64,000 bases of DNA from an uncultured Planctomycetaceae bacterium. Lineage in GTDB: Bacteria; Planctomycetota; Planctomycetia; Pirellulales; Thermoguttaceae. Position 1 is the first letter of the stretch. Each line of letters begins with the position of its first letter. The notes beneath the pieces were generated by a model that saw nothing but the letters and a program-made list of their open reading frames with translations, was not told the origin of the DNA and did not search any database. The translations under genes and the position numbers were made by a program. Location of the stretch: positions 1 through 64,000 of the forward strand of contig CAMJTU010000020.1 in the NCBI GenBank assembly GCA_946408825.1, read 5' to 3'. Positions 52,676 through 61,673 of the stretch are shown here, piece after piece.

Positions 52676-53512
52676 TTATTTCTCGTGATGATCCGGCGTT
52701 TTATCCGAATGACATTCCGTACACGTCATTTTGCCAATGATATTGCCCGTGTCGCCGCCCTTGTCGTGGCACGCGACGCACGTCGCGGTCGGCTCGGTCG
52801 GTTTGAACGTCACGACGGGCGCGACGTCCGCCGCGTTGAGTCCGGCGAGGTTCAGGTTGAGGAGTTCGGCGGTCTTACGCGCGACGTCGGCGGCAAGACG
52901 CGTGCAGCGTTCCGAACGCTCCGGAGATCCGGATTTGACCTGCGCGAGCTCGCACCATTTGCCGCTCGAAATATGGCAGAGAACGGAGTTGGAAATCGTC
53001 TTCGGGAACGGCTTGCCGTCGGAGTCGGCGGGCTCGTATTCCGGCAGAAGCGTTCTTTCATAGAAGCGGATAAGATCGGTTGAAATCGCCTTGCGCGTCT
53101 TCTCGTTCGAGACAAAAAGATTGATCGCCGCCAGCGCGCCGTTGAGCGCCCCGCAGAGCGATCCGATTCCGTTTCCCCCCGACGCGCCGTAATGGAACAT
53201 GTGGAACGGGAACGCCCTCATCGTTCGCGCGGCGAGCGGGTCGGACTTCTCCAGCGCGGCGGCGACGTGATCGACGATCGCCTTGAAGACCGTATGCATG
53301 CAGTGTCCGATATGATAGTCGTCGTAAGCCTGGTTTGCGACCGACTGCGGGTCGATTTCGACGTACTTCCACGCTTCGACGCCGTCGACCATCGCAGGGT
53401 CGTCGGGGTTCGGAAGCGCTAGCGCGACGGCGCGGCTGGGATTGGCTGCCAGAAGCGCGCCGGCTCCGGCGAACGCGGCGCAAAGCGCCTCGCGGCGATT
53501 GATTCGAGTCAT
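52676..53512 (-). CDS. Exported split-Soret-like c-type cytochrome (C_GCAxxG_C_C family)
   Basis: 278 residues from the ATG at 53512, with AGGA about ten bases upstream. The N-terminus MTRINRREALCAAFAGAGALLAANPSRAVA has a twin-arginine-like pair. The central region matches C_GCAxxG_C_C proteins: DDYHIGHCMHTVF, GGNGIGSLCGALNGALAAI, CHISSGKWC. Two haem c sites follow: CVACH (245-249) and CTECH (264-268). This layout is that of split-Soret cytochromes known from sulfate reducers; they bind two haems per monomer and dimerise. Periplasmic electron transfer is likely; partner unknown. Cytochrome maturation genes are not in the window. Confidence 0.75.
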   Translation of the reverse strand: MTRINRREALCAAFAGAGALLAANPSRAVALALPNPDDPAMVDGVEAWKYVEIDPQSVANQAYDDYHIGHCMHTVFKAIVDHVAAALEKSDPLAARTMRAFPFHMFHYGASGGNGIGSLCGALNGALAAINLFVSNEKTRKAISTDLIRFYERTLLPEYEPADSDGKPFPKTISNSVLCHISSGKWCELAQVKSGSPERSERCTRLAADVARKTAELLNLNLAGLNAADVAPVVTFKPTEPTATCVACHDKGGDTGNIIGKMTCTECHSDKTPDHHEK

Positions 53513-53909
53513 GAGGTTCGTTCCTGTATAATTGACGGCGACGCAAGGCGAATTAGGGAACCGCGCGACTTGCGCCTTCACGCGTCCCCAACCAAGTGGT
53601 TTCGACGCCCTATTGTACTATGTTTCCCCGCGAATAAAAGACCGAACTAACCGCGCTTTTCATCGACTTGGAAAATCATAAAAATTAGTTTTTATGGGGT
53701 TGCAAGGTCGTTGATTTAGGATAACCTTATAGTAGCGGATTAAAAATAATTATATTCCGGACAGGCGTAGCTTATCGGAGGAGCGCGTTTCCTCAACGTT
53801 TCGCAAATCGTCGTCGAAACGTAAAGGGCGCAGCCTTAAGATCTTGCCGAATCCGCGCTAGCCTTACGCAGTTGTGTTCCCGCTGTGACCGTCATGTAGG
53901 CGTATATTC
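53513..53909. other. Divergent intergenic region
   Basis: About 400 bp between the cytochrome and the LysR gene, AT-rich from about 53660 to 53760. No gene. LysR proteins commonly regulate divergent neighbours, so an operator may lie here, but no clear T-N11-A dyad was resolved. Confidence 0.4.
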
Positions 53910-54893
53910 ATGAACATTGAATCTTTTAGAATCTTTTGCGACGTCGTCTATTATCAGAGTTTCTCACGCGGCGCGAAAGCAAACAACATAAGCCAGTCTG
54001 CCGCGACTCAGTCGATCCATCGTCTTGAAAAGCAACTTGGCGTTAAGCTCGTCGATCGCTCGCGGCGTCCCTTTTCCCTCACGCCTGAGGGGAAAATCTG
54101 CTATCAAGGGTTCCGCGAGATCCTCGAAACGTACGACGGCGTCGTTTCGCGCGTCCAGACGAACGCGCTCGCCGATTCCGGCGTCATTCGCGTCGCGGCG
54201 ATCTACTCCGTCGGGCTTCACGACATGAGCAAGAGCATGCGCGAGTTTATGAAAACCCATCCGCAGCAGAAGATTCGGCTCGAATTTCTGCACCCGGACA
54301 AGGTCGCGCAAGCGGTCCAGGCGTCGGAAGCGGACATGGGCGTTATTTCCTATCCGACGGCGACGCCGGAAATCAACGTGGCGCCCCTCCGCGCGGAAGA
54401 GATGGTCGTCGTCACGCCGCCGGATCATCCCCTTGCAAAAGAGCGAGAACTGACGATCGAAAAACTCGCCGGCCTCGATTTCGTCGCTTTCGACCGCGAT
54501 CTTCCGATTCGCCGTGAAGTCGACAAAGCGTTCCGTCAGAACGGCGTCCGCGTCAACGTCGTGACGGAGTTTGACAACATCGAAACGATCAAACAGGCGA
54601 TTCAAGTCGGAATTGGATCGAGTATCCTCCCGCTCCCGACGGTCGTCGCGGACGTCGAACGAGGGCTCCTCGCCGCGATTCCGCTCGTCTCGCCTCAGCT
54701 TACCCGGCCGATCGGCGTCATCTATAAGCGGCGTAAAGTCTTTTCCGCCGCCGCGACGGAGTTCATCGAGGCGCTCGGCGGAAAGTTGCACGCGTTCCCC
54801 GACCGTCCGGAAATCGACGAAATTGCCGACGACGATTTAAACGCCGGCGACGCGGGAATTGAAAAGAAACGAACGAGGACGGGAACAAAATGA
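53910..54893 (+). CDS. LysR-family transcriptional regulator
   Basis: 327 residues. N-terminal winged HTH (MNIESFRIFCDVVYYQSFSRGAKANNISQSAATQSIHRLEKQLGVKLVDRSRRPFSLTPEG), then a type-2 periplasmic-binding effector domain (GVIRVAAIYSVGLHDMSKSM, IKQAIQVGIGSSILP). The C-terminal ~35 residues are a charged tail beyond the usual end. Its stop overlaps the dapB start by four bases (ATGA), so it is co-translated with dapB. Effector unknown. It may also act on the divergent cytochrome gene. Confidence 0.88.
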   Translation: MNIESFRIFCDVVYYQSFSRGAKANNISQSAATQSIHRLEKQLGVKLVDRSRRPFSLTPEGKICYQGFREILETYDGVVSRVQTNALADSGVIRVAAIYSVGLHDMSKSMREFMKTHPQQKIRLEFLHPDKVAQAVQASEADMGVISYPTATPEINVAPLRAEEMVVVTPPDHPLAKERELTIEKLAGLDFVAFDRDLPIRREVDKAFRQNGVRVNVVTEFDNIETIKQAIQVGIGSSILPLPTVVADVERGLLAAIPLVSPQLTRPIGVIYKRRKVFSAAATEFIEALGGKLHAFPDRPEIDEIADDDLNAGDAGIEKKRTRTGTK

Positions 54894-55684
54894 TCAAGAT
54901 CGCATTTTCCGGAGCGGCGGGCAAGATGGGAAAACGGCTCGTCGCGCTCGCGTCGGCCGACGCCGAGCTGCAAATCGTCGCCGCCGTCGACGCGGCGGAA
55001 TCCCCCGCGATCGGGCAAGACGCGGGCGAAATCGCCGGCGTCGGCAAGATCGGAGTTCCCGTGACCGCCGCGCTCCCCGAGGGCGCGACGCCCGACGTTC
55101 TCGTCGATTTTTCGTCGCCCGCCGCGTTCGAATCGCTCCTCGCGCTATGCCTTGAGCGCAAGATTCCTCTCGTCTACGCGACGACCGGTCTTAATGACGC
55201 GCAGATCGCGCGCCTCGAAGACGCCGCGAAGACGATCCCCGTCCTGCGCTCGCCGAGCATGAGCCCCGCCGTCAATCTGACGATGAAGCTCGCGCAAATC
55301 GCCGCCCGCGCGTTGAAGGACTCCGACGTCGACGTCGAGATTATCGAACGTCATCATCGCTATAAGGTCGACGCGCCGAGCGGCACCGCGCTTAAATTCG
55401 GCGCGATCATCGCCAAAGAAATGGGAATCGACCAGTTCCGCAACGGTCGCGAAGGAAAAGTCGGCGCCAGACCCCATAACGAGATCGGATATCACGCGGT
55501 GCGCGTCGGCGACGACCCGGGCCGTCACACGATCATTTTTGGCGCGCTCGGCGAGACGCTCGAACTTCAGGTTCGATCGTCGAATCGCGACGCGTACGCG
55601 CGGGGCGCGTTAGAAGCCGCGAAGTTTCTCGTTCGCCAACAGCCGGGCCGCGTCTACGACATGAACGACGTCCTGAATCTCTGA
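54890..55684 (+). CDS. dapB: 4-hydroxy-tetrahydrodipicolinate reductase
   Basis: 264 residues, lysine/diaminopimelate pathway. N-terminal NAD(P)-binding IKIAFSGAAGKMGKRLV, VLVDFSSPAAFESLL, YATTGLNDAQI, then SPSMSPAVNL and the catalytic block IIERHHRYKVDAPSGTALKFG, ending EAAKFLVRQQPGRVYDMNDVL. Complete. Coupled to the LysR gene upstream and closed by the hairpin at 55799-55825. Confidence 0.95.
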   Translation: MIKIAFSGAAGKMGKRLVALASADAELQIVAAVDAAESPAIGQDAGEIAGVGKIGVPVTAALPEGATPDVLVDFSSPAAFESLLALCLERKIPLVYATTGLNDAQIARLEDAAKTIPVLRSPSMSPAVNLTMKLAQIAARALKDSDVDVEIIERHHRYKVDAPSGTALKFGAIIAKEMGIDQFRNGREGKVGARPHNEIGYHAVRVGDDPGRHTIIFGALGETLELQVRSSNRDAYARGALEAAKFLVRQQPGRVYDMNDVLNL

Positions 55685-55798
55685 ACGACAACGCGGACGG
55701 CGGAATAAACGGCGAGACGACGGAAGCGAAACCGACGGTTTCCCTTCCGTTAAAGTCGCGTTTGTCTGGAGGGCGGTTCGCGGCGATAAGTCCATGTC

Positions 55799-55825
55799 AA
55801 AATTCCAGTCGTTCGCTGGAATTTT
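55799..55825 (+). terminator. Terminator after dapB
   Basis: AAAATTCCAG (55799-55808) pairs with CTGGAATTTT (55816-55825), loop of seven, followed by TAGAG. Perfect stem. Confidence 0.8.
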
Positions 55826-56164
55826 TAGAGAGCGCGCTAATCGCGTCTCGCCTCAAACGCCGACGTCAGACGACGGTCGCGATTATCGCCCTTGCCCATA
55901 CGCGAGAGGCTTCGTCTGTCACGGAGTTTTTTTATGGTATTCTTTCTCCCCGCCCCCTCCCGCAAATCGAACGACGCCGTATAATACTCTTGAACGGTTG
56001 TCTGAAGGGCGCGACGCCGCGTCGTTCGACAGATCCGCGTCGGCTAGACGTATTCGCCGCCGTTTTCCCCCTCCTTCGCCGCGCGGCGAGGAAAAGAGGG
56101 GTCCGCGTTTCGGACGGAAAATCGGTCGGTCTAACGTCGCTACTTTGATTTTGGAGTCGTTACG
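55826..56164. other. Intergenic region upstream of rpmE
   Basis: About 340 bp. Long open frames on both strands here have no family features and are treated as chance. TTTGATTTTGGAG just before 56165 supplies the rpmE ribosome-binding site. No L31-repressor site was recognised. Confidence 0.4.
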
Positions 56165-56395
56165 ATGAAAGAAAACATCCATCCCAAGTACATGGAGACG
56201 AAGGTCACCTGCGGTTGCGGCAACACCTTCGTTACCCGCAGCACGAAGCCCGAACTTCGCGTCGATATCTGCAACGCGTGCCATCCGTTCTATACGGGGC
56301 GCGTCAAGTTCGTCGACACGGCGGGGCGTATCGAAAAGTTCAAGCGCCGATACTCCGCGTTCTACCAGAAGAAAGACGAGCAGAAGGACGCCTGA
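56165..56395 (+). CDS. rpmE: 50S ribosomal protein L31 (zinc-binding form)
   Basis: 76 residues. Four cysteines at 16, 18, 36 and 39 (CGC, then CNAC) form the zinc site of the C+ type L31, so the Zur-regulated C- paralog is not this gene. Basic tail [10 protein letters not shown]. Order rpmE-prfA-prmC. A terminator separates it from prfA. Confidence 0.95.
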   Translation: MKENIHPKYMETKVTCGCGNTFVTRSTKPELRVDICNACHPFYTGRVKFVDTAGRIEKFKRRYSAFYQKKDEQKDA

Positions 56396-56458
56396 TCCTA
56401 TTCGGAGCGGCGCTTCGCCGTTTGCGCGTAACGCGCGATCTCCTCGGTCGATCAAAAG

Positions 56459-56500
56459 GACGCAAGATTGTCGAGACGTCGGCGCTCTTGCGTCTTTTTT
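56459..56500 (+). terminator. Terminator between rpmE and prfA
   Basis: GACGCAAGA (56459-56467) pairs with TCTTGCGTC (56486-56494), followed by TTTTTT. Confidence 0.85.
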
Positions 56501-56674
56501 CTTTGGATTGTCCGTCCGCGGCTCCGTCGACGACGAAAACGCGACGCGCTTTGAAAAAGTCTTTTGGAACCGTTGCGAGGACGCCCGACGTCCCGCGCCC
56601 TTTTGTTTTTTTATAGAACGTCTCGCAAAGGCGACGATCGTCGCCGTCTGAGAAGGCGTCCCCTCCAAGCGTCA

Positions 56675-57748
56675 ATGCGAAAACTACTAGACAATAAGCT
56701 CGCCCGATTTGAAGAACTCGAGCGCCAGATGAACGACCCCGCCGTCCTCGCCGACTCGGAGGCGCTCGCCGCCGTCGCGAGGGAACACGGCTCGCTCGCC
56801 AAGCTCTGTGGAAAATATCGGCGTTTTAAGGAACTCAACGACCAAATTCGGGAAGCCAAGGAATATATCGCTGGAAACGACCCTGAACTCCGCGAACTCG
56901 CGCTTGCGGAAGAACCGGAACTCATGGCGGAACGCGAGGGAATCTGGGAAGAACTGCTCGACATGACGATCGGCGGCGAGGACGCGAACCGTTCGCGCTG
57001 CATCATGGAAATCCACGCCGGAACGGGGGGCGACGAAGCGTCGCTCTTCGCGCGAGACCTTTACGGCATGTACCGAAAGTACTGCGAATCGAAGAACTGG
57101 AAGCTCGAAACGATGTCGATGAGCGAGACGGAAGTCGGCGGCTTCAAGGAAATCGTCTTCGGCGTCGACGGCGAAGGGTGTTACCGCGAGCTCCAGTTTG
57201 AAAGCGGCGGACACCGCGTCCAGCGCGTTCCCAAGACGGAGACTCAGGGACGGATTCACACCTCCGCAGCGTCTGTCGCCGTCCTCGCGGAACCGGAAGA
57301 AGTCGAAATCGATCTCAAGCCCGAGGACTACGAAATCGACCGATTCTGCGCGAGCGGCCCCGGCGGCCAGCACGTCAACAAAACGTCGTCCGCGATTCGA
57401 CTCACGCACAAAGAGACAGGACTTGTCGTCAGCTGTCAGGATGAAAGAAGCCAGCACAAAAACCTCGCCAAGGCGCTGCGCGTTCTGCGTTCGCGTCTCT
57501 ACGATTTGAAGCGAGGCCAAGAGGACTCGAAACGTTTGCAAGAGCGCAAGAGCAAACTCGGAAGCGGCGATCGAAGCGACCGAATCCGCACTTATAATTT
57601 TCCCGAAAACAGAGTCACAGATCACAGAATCGGCTTGACGCTTTATAAATTAGACGCTATCCTTGCCGGCGACCTCTCGCCCGTCGTCGACGCTCTCTTG
57701 GAGTACGAGCGTCAGGAGCTGCGAACCTCTTTCGGAACGATCGAATAG
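56675..57748 (+). CDS. prfA: Peptide chain release factor 1
   Basis: 357 residues from the ATG at 56675; 37 in-frame upstream codons are Arg-rich and not conserved. Terminates at UAA and UAG. Domain 1 is helical ([19 protein letters not shown]). The codon-recognition PxT motif reads PKT (186-188), as in RF1 rather than the SPF of RF2. [23 protein letters not shown] follows. GGQ lies at 230-232 in [20 protein letters not shown]. It is followed by prmC, which methylates that Gln. Confidence 0.95.
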   Translation: MRKLLDNKLARFEELERQMNDPAVLADSEALAAVAREHGSLAKLCGKYRRFKELNDQIREAKEYIAGNDPELRELALAEEPELMAEREGIWEELLDMTIGGEDANRSRCIMEIHAGTGGDEASLFARDLYGMYRKYCESKNWKLETMSMSETEVGGFKEIVFGVDGEGCYRELQFESGGHRVQRVPKTETQGRIHTSAASVAVLAEPEEVEIDLKPEDYEIDRFCASGPGGQHVNKTSSAIRLTHKETGLVVSCQDERSQHKNLAKALRVLRSRLYDLKRGQEDSKRLQERKSKLGSGDRSDRIRTYNFPENRVTDHRIGLTLYKLDAILAGDLSPVVDALLEYERQELRTSFGTIE

Positions 57749-57825
57749 CCGTTTCGAGCGACGCGCGAGCATGGCGTAACGACCGTTAATCCTTGACGAC
57801 AGACGCCCAGCGCGTCGAGCGAGTT

Positions 57826-58797
57826 ATGACGTCGCAACCAGAAAAGTGGACAAATCGCGCGCTAATCGCGTGGACAAAATCATTCTTCGAGAAGAAGGGT
57901 ATTGAGAATCCGAAACTCGAGGCCGAGGTTCTCCTGAGTCACGCGACGGGAACGTCGCGCATCGAACTCTTCATGAACTACGACGACGAACCCTCCGAGG
58001 AGAATCGCGCCGCGTTTCGAGAGCTCGTCCGTCGCCGCGCGCTCGGCGAGCCGGTCGCCTACCTTGTCGGCGTCAAAGAATTTTACTCCCTTCCGTTCCT
58101 CGTCGATTCCAACACGCTTATTCCCCGTCCTGAAACGGAACAACTCGTTTTAGAGACGATTGAATACTTTAAAAAACAAGGTTGGCGAACCGGTTCCGAC
58201 GGCGTCCGCAAACGCGGGGTCGAAACGGAGGAAGACGCGCCTGACCCCCGTGAAACGGAGGAGCGCGAGCTCAAGATTTGCGACGTCGGAGTCGGGAGCG
58301 GGTGCGTTTCCGTCGCGCTCGTCAAAAATATTCCTGCGGCGCGTGTCGTCGCGCTCGACGTCAGTCCCGCGACGCTGGAGGTCGCGCGAAAAAACGTCGA
58401 AAAACTCGGCGTCGTCGATCGCGTCGAATTACGTCAAAGCGACCTGCTCGACGCGATTCCAAGCGACCTTCCGGAAGAAGCGCGTTTTGACGCGATCGTT
58501 TCGAATCCGCCGTACGTGTCTGAGTCGGAATACGTCGCGCTCGAAGCGACCGTCCGCGAATACGAGCCGAAAATTGCGCTCGTAGGAGGAGCCACGGGCG
58601 CAGAACTCGCCCTCAGACTCGTCCGCCAAGCGCCCGACAGACTCAAACTGGGAGGTCGCCTGGCGCTGGAACTAAGTCCGACGACCGTCGAGATCGTCGC
58701 TCGCGAACTCGAGAAAGACGCGCGTTGGAACTCTGTGGAAATCAGACGTGATTTTGCGGGGCTTCCCCGTTTCGTCGTCGCCTTCCGCCAACAATAA
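57826..58797 (+). CDS. prmC: Release factor glutamine methyltransferase
   Basis: 323 residues from the ATG at 57826; a TTG at 57793 is an alternative. SAM-dependent N5-glutamine methyltransferase acting on the GGQ of release factors. N-terminal helical domain (EAEVLLSHATGTSRIELFM), IPRPETE (99-105), SAM loop DVGVGSGC (153-160), catalytic NPPY (227-230). Unusual: residues ~120-148 form a charged, Gly/Arg/Glu-rich insertion between the PRPETE region and motif I, absent from typical PrmC. It is directly downstream of prfA. Confidence 0.92.
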   Translation: MTSQPEKWTNRALIAWTKSFFEKKGIENPKLEAEVLLSHATGTSRIELFMNYDDEPSEENRAAFRELVRRRALGEPVAYLVGVKEFYSLPFLVDSNTLIPRPETEQLVLETIEYFKKQGWRTGSDGVRKRGVETEEDAPDPRETEERELKICDVGVGSGCVSVALVKNIPAARVVALDVSPATLEVARKNVEKLGVVDRVELRQSDLLDAIPSDLPEEARFDAIVSNPPYVSESEYVALEATVREYEPKIALVGGATGAELALRLVRQAPDRLKLGGRLALELSPTTVEIVARELEKDARWNSVEIRRDFAGLPRFVVAFRQQ

Positions 58798-58884
58798 CGT
58801 CGATCAACTGCGACGCGTTTCCGCGCGTCGCCGAACCATGCCTCGTCGCGCCCTTCGTTCGCGACGTCCTTTAGGAATAGAAAC

Positions 58885-59370
58885 ATGCCCGAGAAAAAAG
58901 ACGGTCTCTTTGACATTGGGGAAATTCGGCAGATTCTTGAACTTATGAAAGAGTTCAACGTTTCCCACTTCAATCTCTCGCAGAGCGGCCAGCGTCTTTC
59001 CCTGCGTCGCGCGGGCTTCGCTGAACCGCCCGTCGTCTCGGCGCCTTCAGTCGTAGCCGGCCCCGTTCAGCCCGCGGTCGCCAACGTCGTCGCGCCCTCG
59101 CCCGAGGCCTCCGAGAAGGAGCCGGACTATATCAAAACAGTCAAATCTCCGATGGTCGGCGTTTTCTACGCCTCGTCTAGTCCGGAGGGAGAACCGTTCG
59201 TTAAGATCGACGACGTCGTCAAACCCAAGACGATCGTTTGTATCATTGAAGCGATGAAGGTCTTCAACGAAATTCCCGCCGAGGTCGCCGGAAAGATCGT
59301 CGAAATTCTCGTCGAAAACGGCTCGCCCGTCGAATACGGAACGCCGCTCTTCAAGATCGACGCGCGCTGA
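58885..59370 (+). CDS. accB: Biotin carboxyl carrier protein of acetyl-CoA carboxylase
   Basis: 161 residues. N-terminal helix (DIGEIRQILELMKEFNVSHFNL), an Ala/Pro/Val-rich linker (45-75), then the biotinyl domain SPMVGVFYASSSPEGEPFV, with the biotinylated Lys125 in EAMKVFNEI. Complete. It carries CO2 from AccC to the carboxyltransferase. Co-transcribed with accC, 67 bp downstream. Confidence 0.95.
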   Translation: MPEKKDGLFDIGEIRQILELMKEFNVSHFNLSQSGQRLSLRRAGFAEPPVVSAPSVVAGPVQPAVANVVAPSPEASEKEPDYIKTVKSPMVGVFYASSSPEGEPFVKIDDVVKPKTIVCIIEAMKVFNEIPAEVAGKIVEILVENGSPVEYGTPLFKIDAR

Positions 59371-59437
59371 CGACCGTTCCGCGCCGAACGTCGATCGTTC
59401 GATCCCCTTTCCGAGTCTTTAAGGACGTTGTCGAGTT

Positions 59438-60784
59438 ATGTTCAAACGAGTCTTAATCGCCAATCGCGGCGAAATTGCGCTCCGCGTGATTCGCGCATGC
59501 CATGAGCTTGGCGTGGAAGCGGTCGTCGTCTGTAGCGAAGCGGATCGCGACGCGAGATACGCCCAAATCGCCGATCGCGCTATCTGTATCGGTCCCGCGC
59601 GTTCCGCGCAGAGCTACTTGAAAATCAACCAGATCATCAGCGCGGCGGAGCAAGCCGACGTGGACGCTATTCATCCCGGCTACGGTTTTCTCTCGGAAAA
59701 CGCAAACTTTAACGACGTCTGCCGGAGTTGCGGCTTCGAGTTTATCGGACCTTCGCCCGCCGCGATGGAAACGCTCGGCGATAAGAACGCCGCGCGCGCT
59801 ATGGCGAAACGTTGCGGCGTCCCGACAATCCCCGGAAGCGACGGGCTGATCCAGAACGAGTCCGACGCGATCAAGGTCGCGCATGACGTCGGCTATCCCG
59901 TGCTCGTCAAGGCGTCGGCAGGGGGCGGCGGTCGCGGAATTCGGCTCGCAAACGACGACGACGAACTGCGTCGCGCGCTCGCGGAAGCGGCGGAGGAGGC
60001 GCGGATCGCGTTCGGCAATTCCGACGTTTACCTTGAGAAGTTCATTAAGAAGTCGCGACACGTCGAGGCGCAAATCCTCGCCGACAATTACGGAAACGTC
60101 GTTCACCTCTGGGAACGAGACTGCTCGCTGCAACGGCGCCGTCAGAAACTCGTCGAAATCACTCCCGCGCCCGGCTTTACCCTCGCGAAACGCAAGGCGC
60201 TCTGCGAAGCTGCGGCAAGACTCGCCAAAGAAGCGGGGTACTCGAACGCGGGCACGGCGGAATTCGTCGTCGACGATGATTTCAATTTCTACTTCATCGA
60301 AATGAACGCGAGAATTCAGGTCGAGCACCCCGTGACGGAGCAGGCGACGGGAATCGATCTCGTCAAGGCGCAGCTCCGCGTCGCGGCCGGCGAAAAGCTG
60401 TGGTTCTCGCAGAAAGACGTCAAACATTGCGGGTTCGCGATGGAATGTCGCATTAACGCGGAAGACGTCGACGCGGGATGCCGCCCCTGTCCGGGCAAGA
60501 TCGAACAGCTAATCGTCCCCGGCGGCTTCGGCGTTCGGTTCGACTCTCACGTCTATTCCGGCTACGTCGTGAGTCCGCACTACGACTCGATGATCGGCAA
60601 GCTTATCGTGTCGGCGTCAACCCGCGAAGAAGGTCTCGCCATCATGAAACGCGCGCTCGCCGAAATGAAGATCGACGGCGTCAAAACGTCGATTCCCCTG
60701 CTCCTCAGAATACTCGAAAGCAAAGAGTTTAACACGCAGATTCCCGACGTCGGCTTCATCGAGCGGAACTTCATGAAAAAGTAA
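59438..60784 (+). CDS. accC: Acetyl-CoA carboxylase, biotin carboxylase subunit
   Basis: 448 residues, standard length. ATP-grasp enzyme that carboxylates biotin on AccB. Begins MFKRVLIANRGEIALRVIRACHELG; HPGYGFLSENANF; ATP-binding GYPVLVKASAGGGGRGIRLA; ERDCSLQRRRQKLVEI; active-site EMNARIQVEHPVTEQATGIDLV; AMECRINAEDV. Complete. accA and accD are not adjacent. The operon is closed by the hairpin at 60806-60840. Confidence 0.97.
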   Translation: MFKRVLIANRGEIALRVIRACHELGVEAVVVCSEADRDARYAQIADRAICIGPARSAQSYLKINQIISAAEQADVDAIHPGYGFLSENANFNDVCRSCGFEFIGPSPAAMETLGDKNAARAMAKRCGVPTIPGSDGLIQNESDAIKVAHDVGYPVLVKASAGGGGRGIRLANDDDELRRALAEAAEEARIAFGNSDVYLEKFIKKSRHVEAQILADNYGNVVHLWERDCSLQRRRQKLVEITPAPGFTLAKRKALCEAAARLAKEAGYSNAGTAEFVVDDDFNFYFIEMNARIQVEHPVTEQATGIDLVKAQLRVAAGEKLWFSQKDVKHCGFAMECRINAEDVDAGCRPCPGKIEQLIVPGGFGVRFDSHVYSGYVVSPHYDSMIGKLIVSASTREEGLAIMKRALAEMKIDGVKTSIPLLLRILESKEFNTQIPDVGFIERNFMKK

Positions 60785-60805
60785 ACGACGCAAATTTCAT
60801 GAAAC

Positions 60806-60840
60806 AAACGTCGGCGCTCTAACTTGCGGCGCCGACGTTT
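60806..60840 (+). terminator. Terminator after accC
   Basis: AAACGTCGGCGC (60806-60817) pairs with GCGCCGACGTTT (60829-60840), 12-bp perfect stem, then GTTATTTCTT. Confidence 0.85.
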
Positions 60841-60848
60841 GTTATTTC

Positions 60849-60877
60849 TTGACGGCGTTGGAACGAAACACTATAAT
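60849..60877 (+). promoter_or_regulatory. Strong promoter of the DUF3791/DUF3990 island
   Basis: TTGACG (60849-60854), 17-bp spacer, TATAAT (60872-60877): optimal -10 and spacing, one mismatch in the -35. Confidence 0.8.
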
Positions 60878-60915
60878 AGAGCGGGTAAAGGAGGCAAGGG
60901 AGCTGGTTCTCCGTA

Positions 60916-60969
60916 ATGCGATTAATTAAGATCATTGCAGAGATCGAAGGAGGTCGTGAGCATGAGTAA
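60916..60969 (+). CDS. Possible 17-residue leader peptide
   Basis: ATG at 60916 to TAA at 60967-60969, encoding MRLIKIIAEIEGGREHE. It spans the ribosome-binding site of the next gene and its stop overlaps that gene's start, a geometry suited to translational coupling or attenuation. A weak GGGAG lies 13 bases upstream. It may be a truncated gene end rather than a functional peptide. Confidence 0.3.
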   Translation: MRLIKIIAEIEGGREHE

Positions 60970-61192
60970 AGAGGTTATGGATCAATCCTCTATGAAATTC
61001 ACGATTTTTATGATCCATGTACTTGCGGAGGCATGGGGAATTTCGTGTGGAGAAGTATACAAAAAATTGGACAAATCCGGCGTAATAGACGATTATCTGA
61101 CGCCTTGCTATGACGTTCTCCATACGCTAGGCGAGCAGTATCTCACGGAAGATATTGAAGAATATCTGAAATTAAGAGGGGTGGAGGTATGA
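60962..61192 (+). CDS. DUF3791-family small protein
   Basis: 76 residues from the ATG at 60962, seven bases after a perfect AAGGAGGT (60947-60954). Single-domain protein: MKFTIFMIHVLAEAWGISCGEVYKKLDKSGVIDDYLTPCYDVLHTLGEQYLTEDIEEYLKLRG, which fits DUF3791. Such genes are usually followed by a DUF3990 gene, as here (ATGA overlap at 61189-61192). The pairing suggests a toxin-antitoxin-like or regulatory module, unproven. Codon use is AT-richer than in the neighbours, indicating recent acquisition. Confidence 0.75.
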   Translation: MSKEVMDQSSMKFTIFMIHVLAEAWGISCGEVYKKLDKSGVIDDYLTPCYDVLHTLGEQYLTEDIEEYLKLRGVEV

Positions 61193-61673
61193 TCGTTTAT
61201 CATGGAAGTACTGTTGAGATAGCGAAGCCCGATTTGAAGTATTCGAAAAACAACCTCGATTTCGGGAAAGGGTTTTACGTTACCACATTTAAGGAACAGG
61301 CGAAAAATGGGCGCTTAGAAAGAGCGTAAGGGAAAACAAGGGCGCAATTGTAAACATGTATGAGGTTAGCAATTTTGAGAAATATAGAGTAAAGCGATTT
61401 ACAGAAGCAAACGCCGATTGGCTTAATTTCGTATGTGATTGCAGGAATGGAAAGAACGTATACTGTAATTACGACGTCGTCGTTGGCAACGTGGCTGACG
61501 ACGAAGTGATCAAATGCGTCCGAATGTACATGCGCGGAGTCTGGGACGAAGTTCGGACAATAGAGGAAATGAAGTATTATAAACAAAACGATCAAATTGC
61601 GTTTCTTAGTCAGTTGATAATAGACGAGACAGTATCTTTTAAAGGTTCATACGGGGTAAAAAACGATGGATAA
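61189..61673 (+). pseudogene. DUF3990 protein interrupted by a one-base frameshift
   Basis: The first 46 codons (MIVYHGSTVEIAKPDLKYSKNNLDFGKGFYVTTFKEQAK) start at 61189 and end at a TAA at 61327. The rest, in another frame, ends at 61673 (MYEVSNFEKYRVKRFTEANADWLNFVCDCRNGK, YDVVVGNVADDEVIKCVRMYM, QNDQIAFLSQLIIDETVSFKG). One extra A in the five-A run at 61303-61307 restores a continuous protein of about 161 residues (KEQAKKWALRKSVRENKGAIV) with the normal DUF3990 layout. YHGS and FGKGFYVT resemble ADP-ribosyltransferase-fold motifs. Real mutation, phase-variable slippage or sequencing error cannot be told apart here. Confidence 0.8.

Noticed and set aside
55762..56168. Two plus-strand frames between dapB and rpmE
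   Set aside because: Arg/Pro-rich, overlapping each other in different frames, with no motif; treated as chance.
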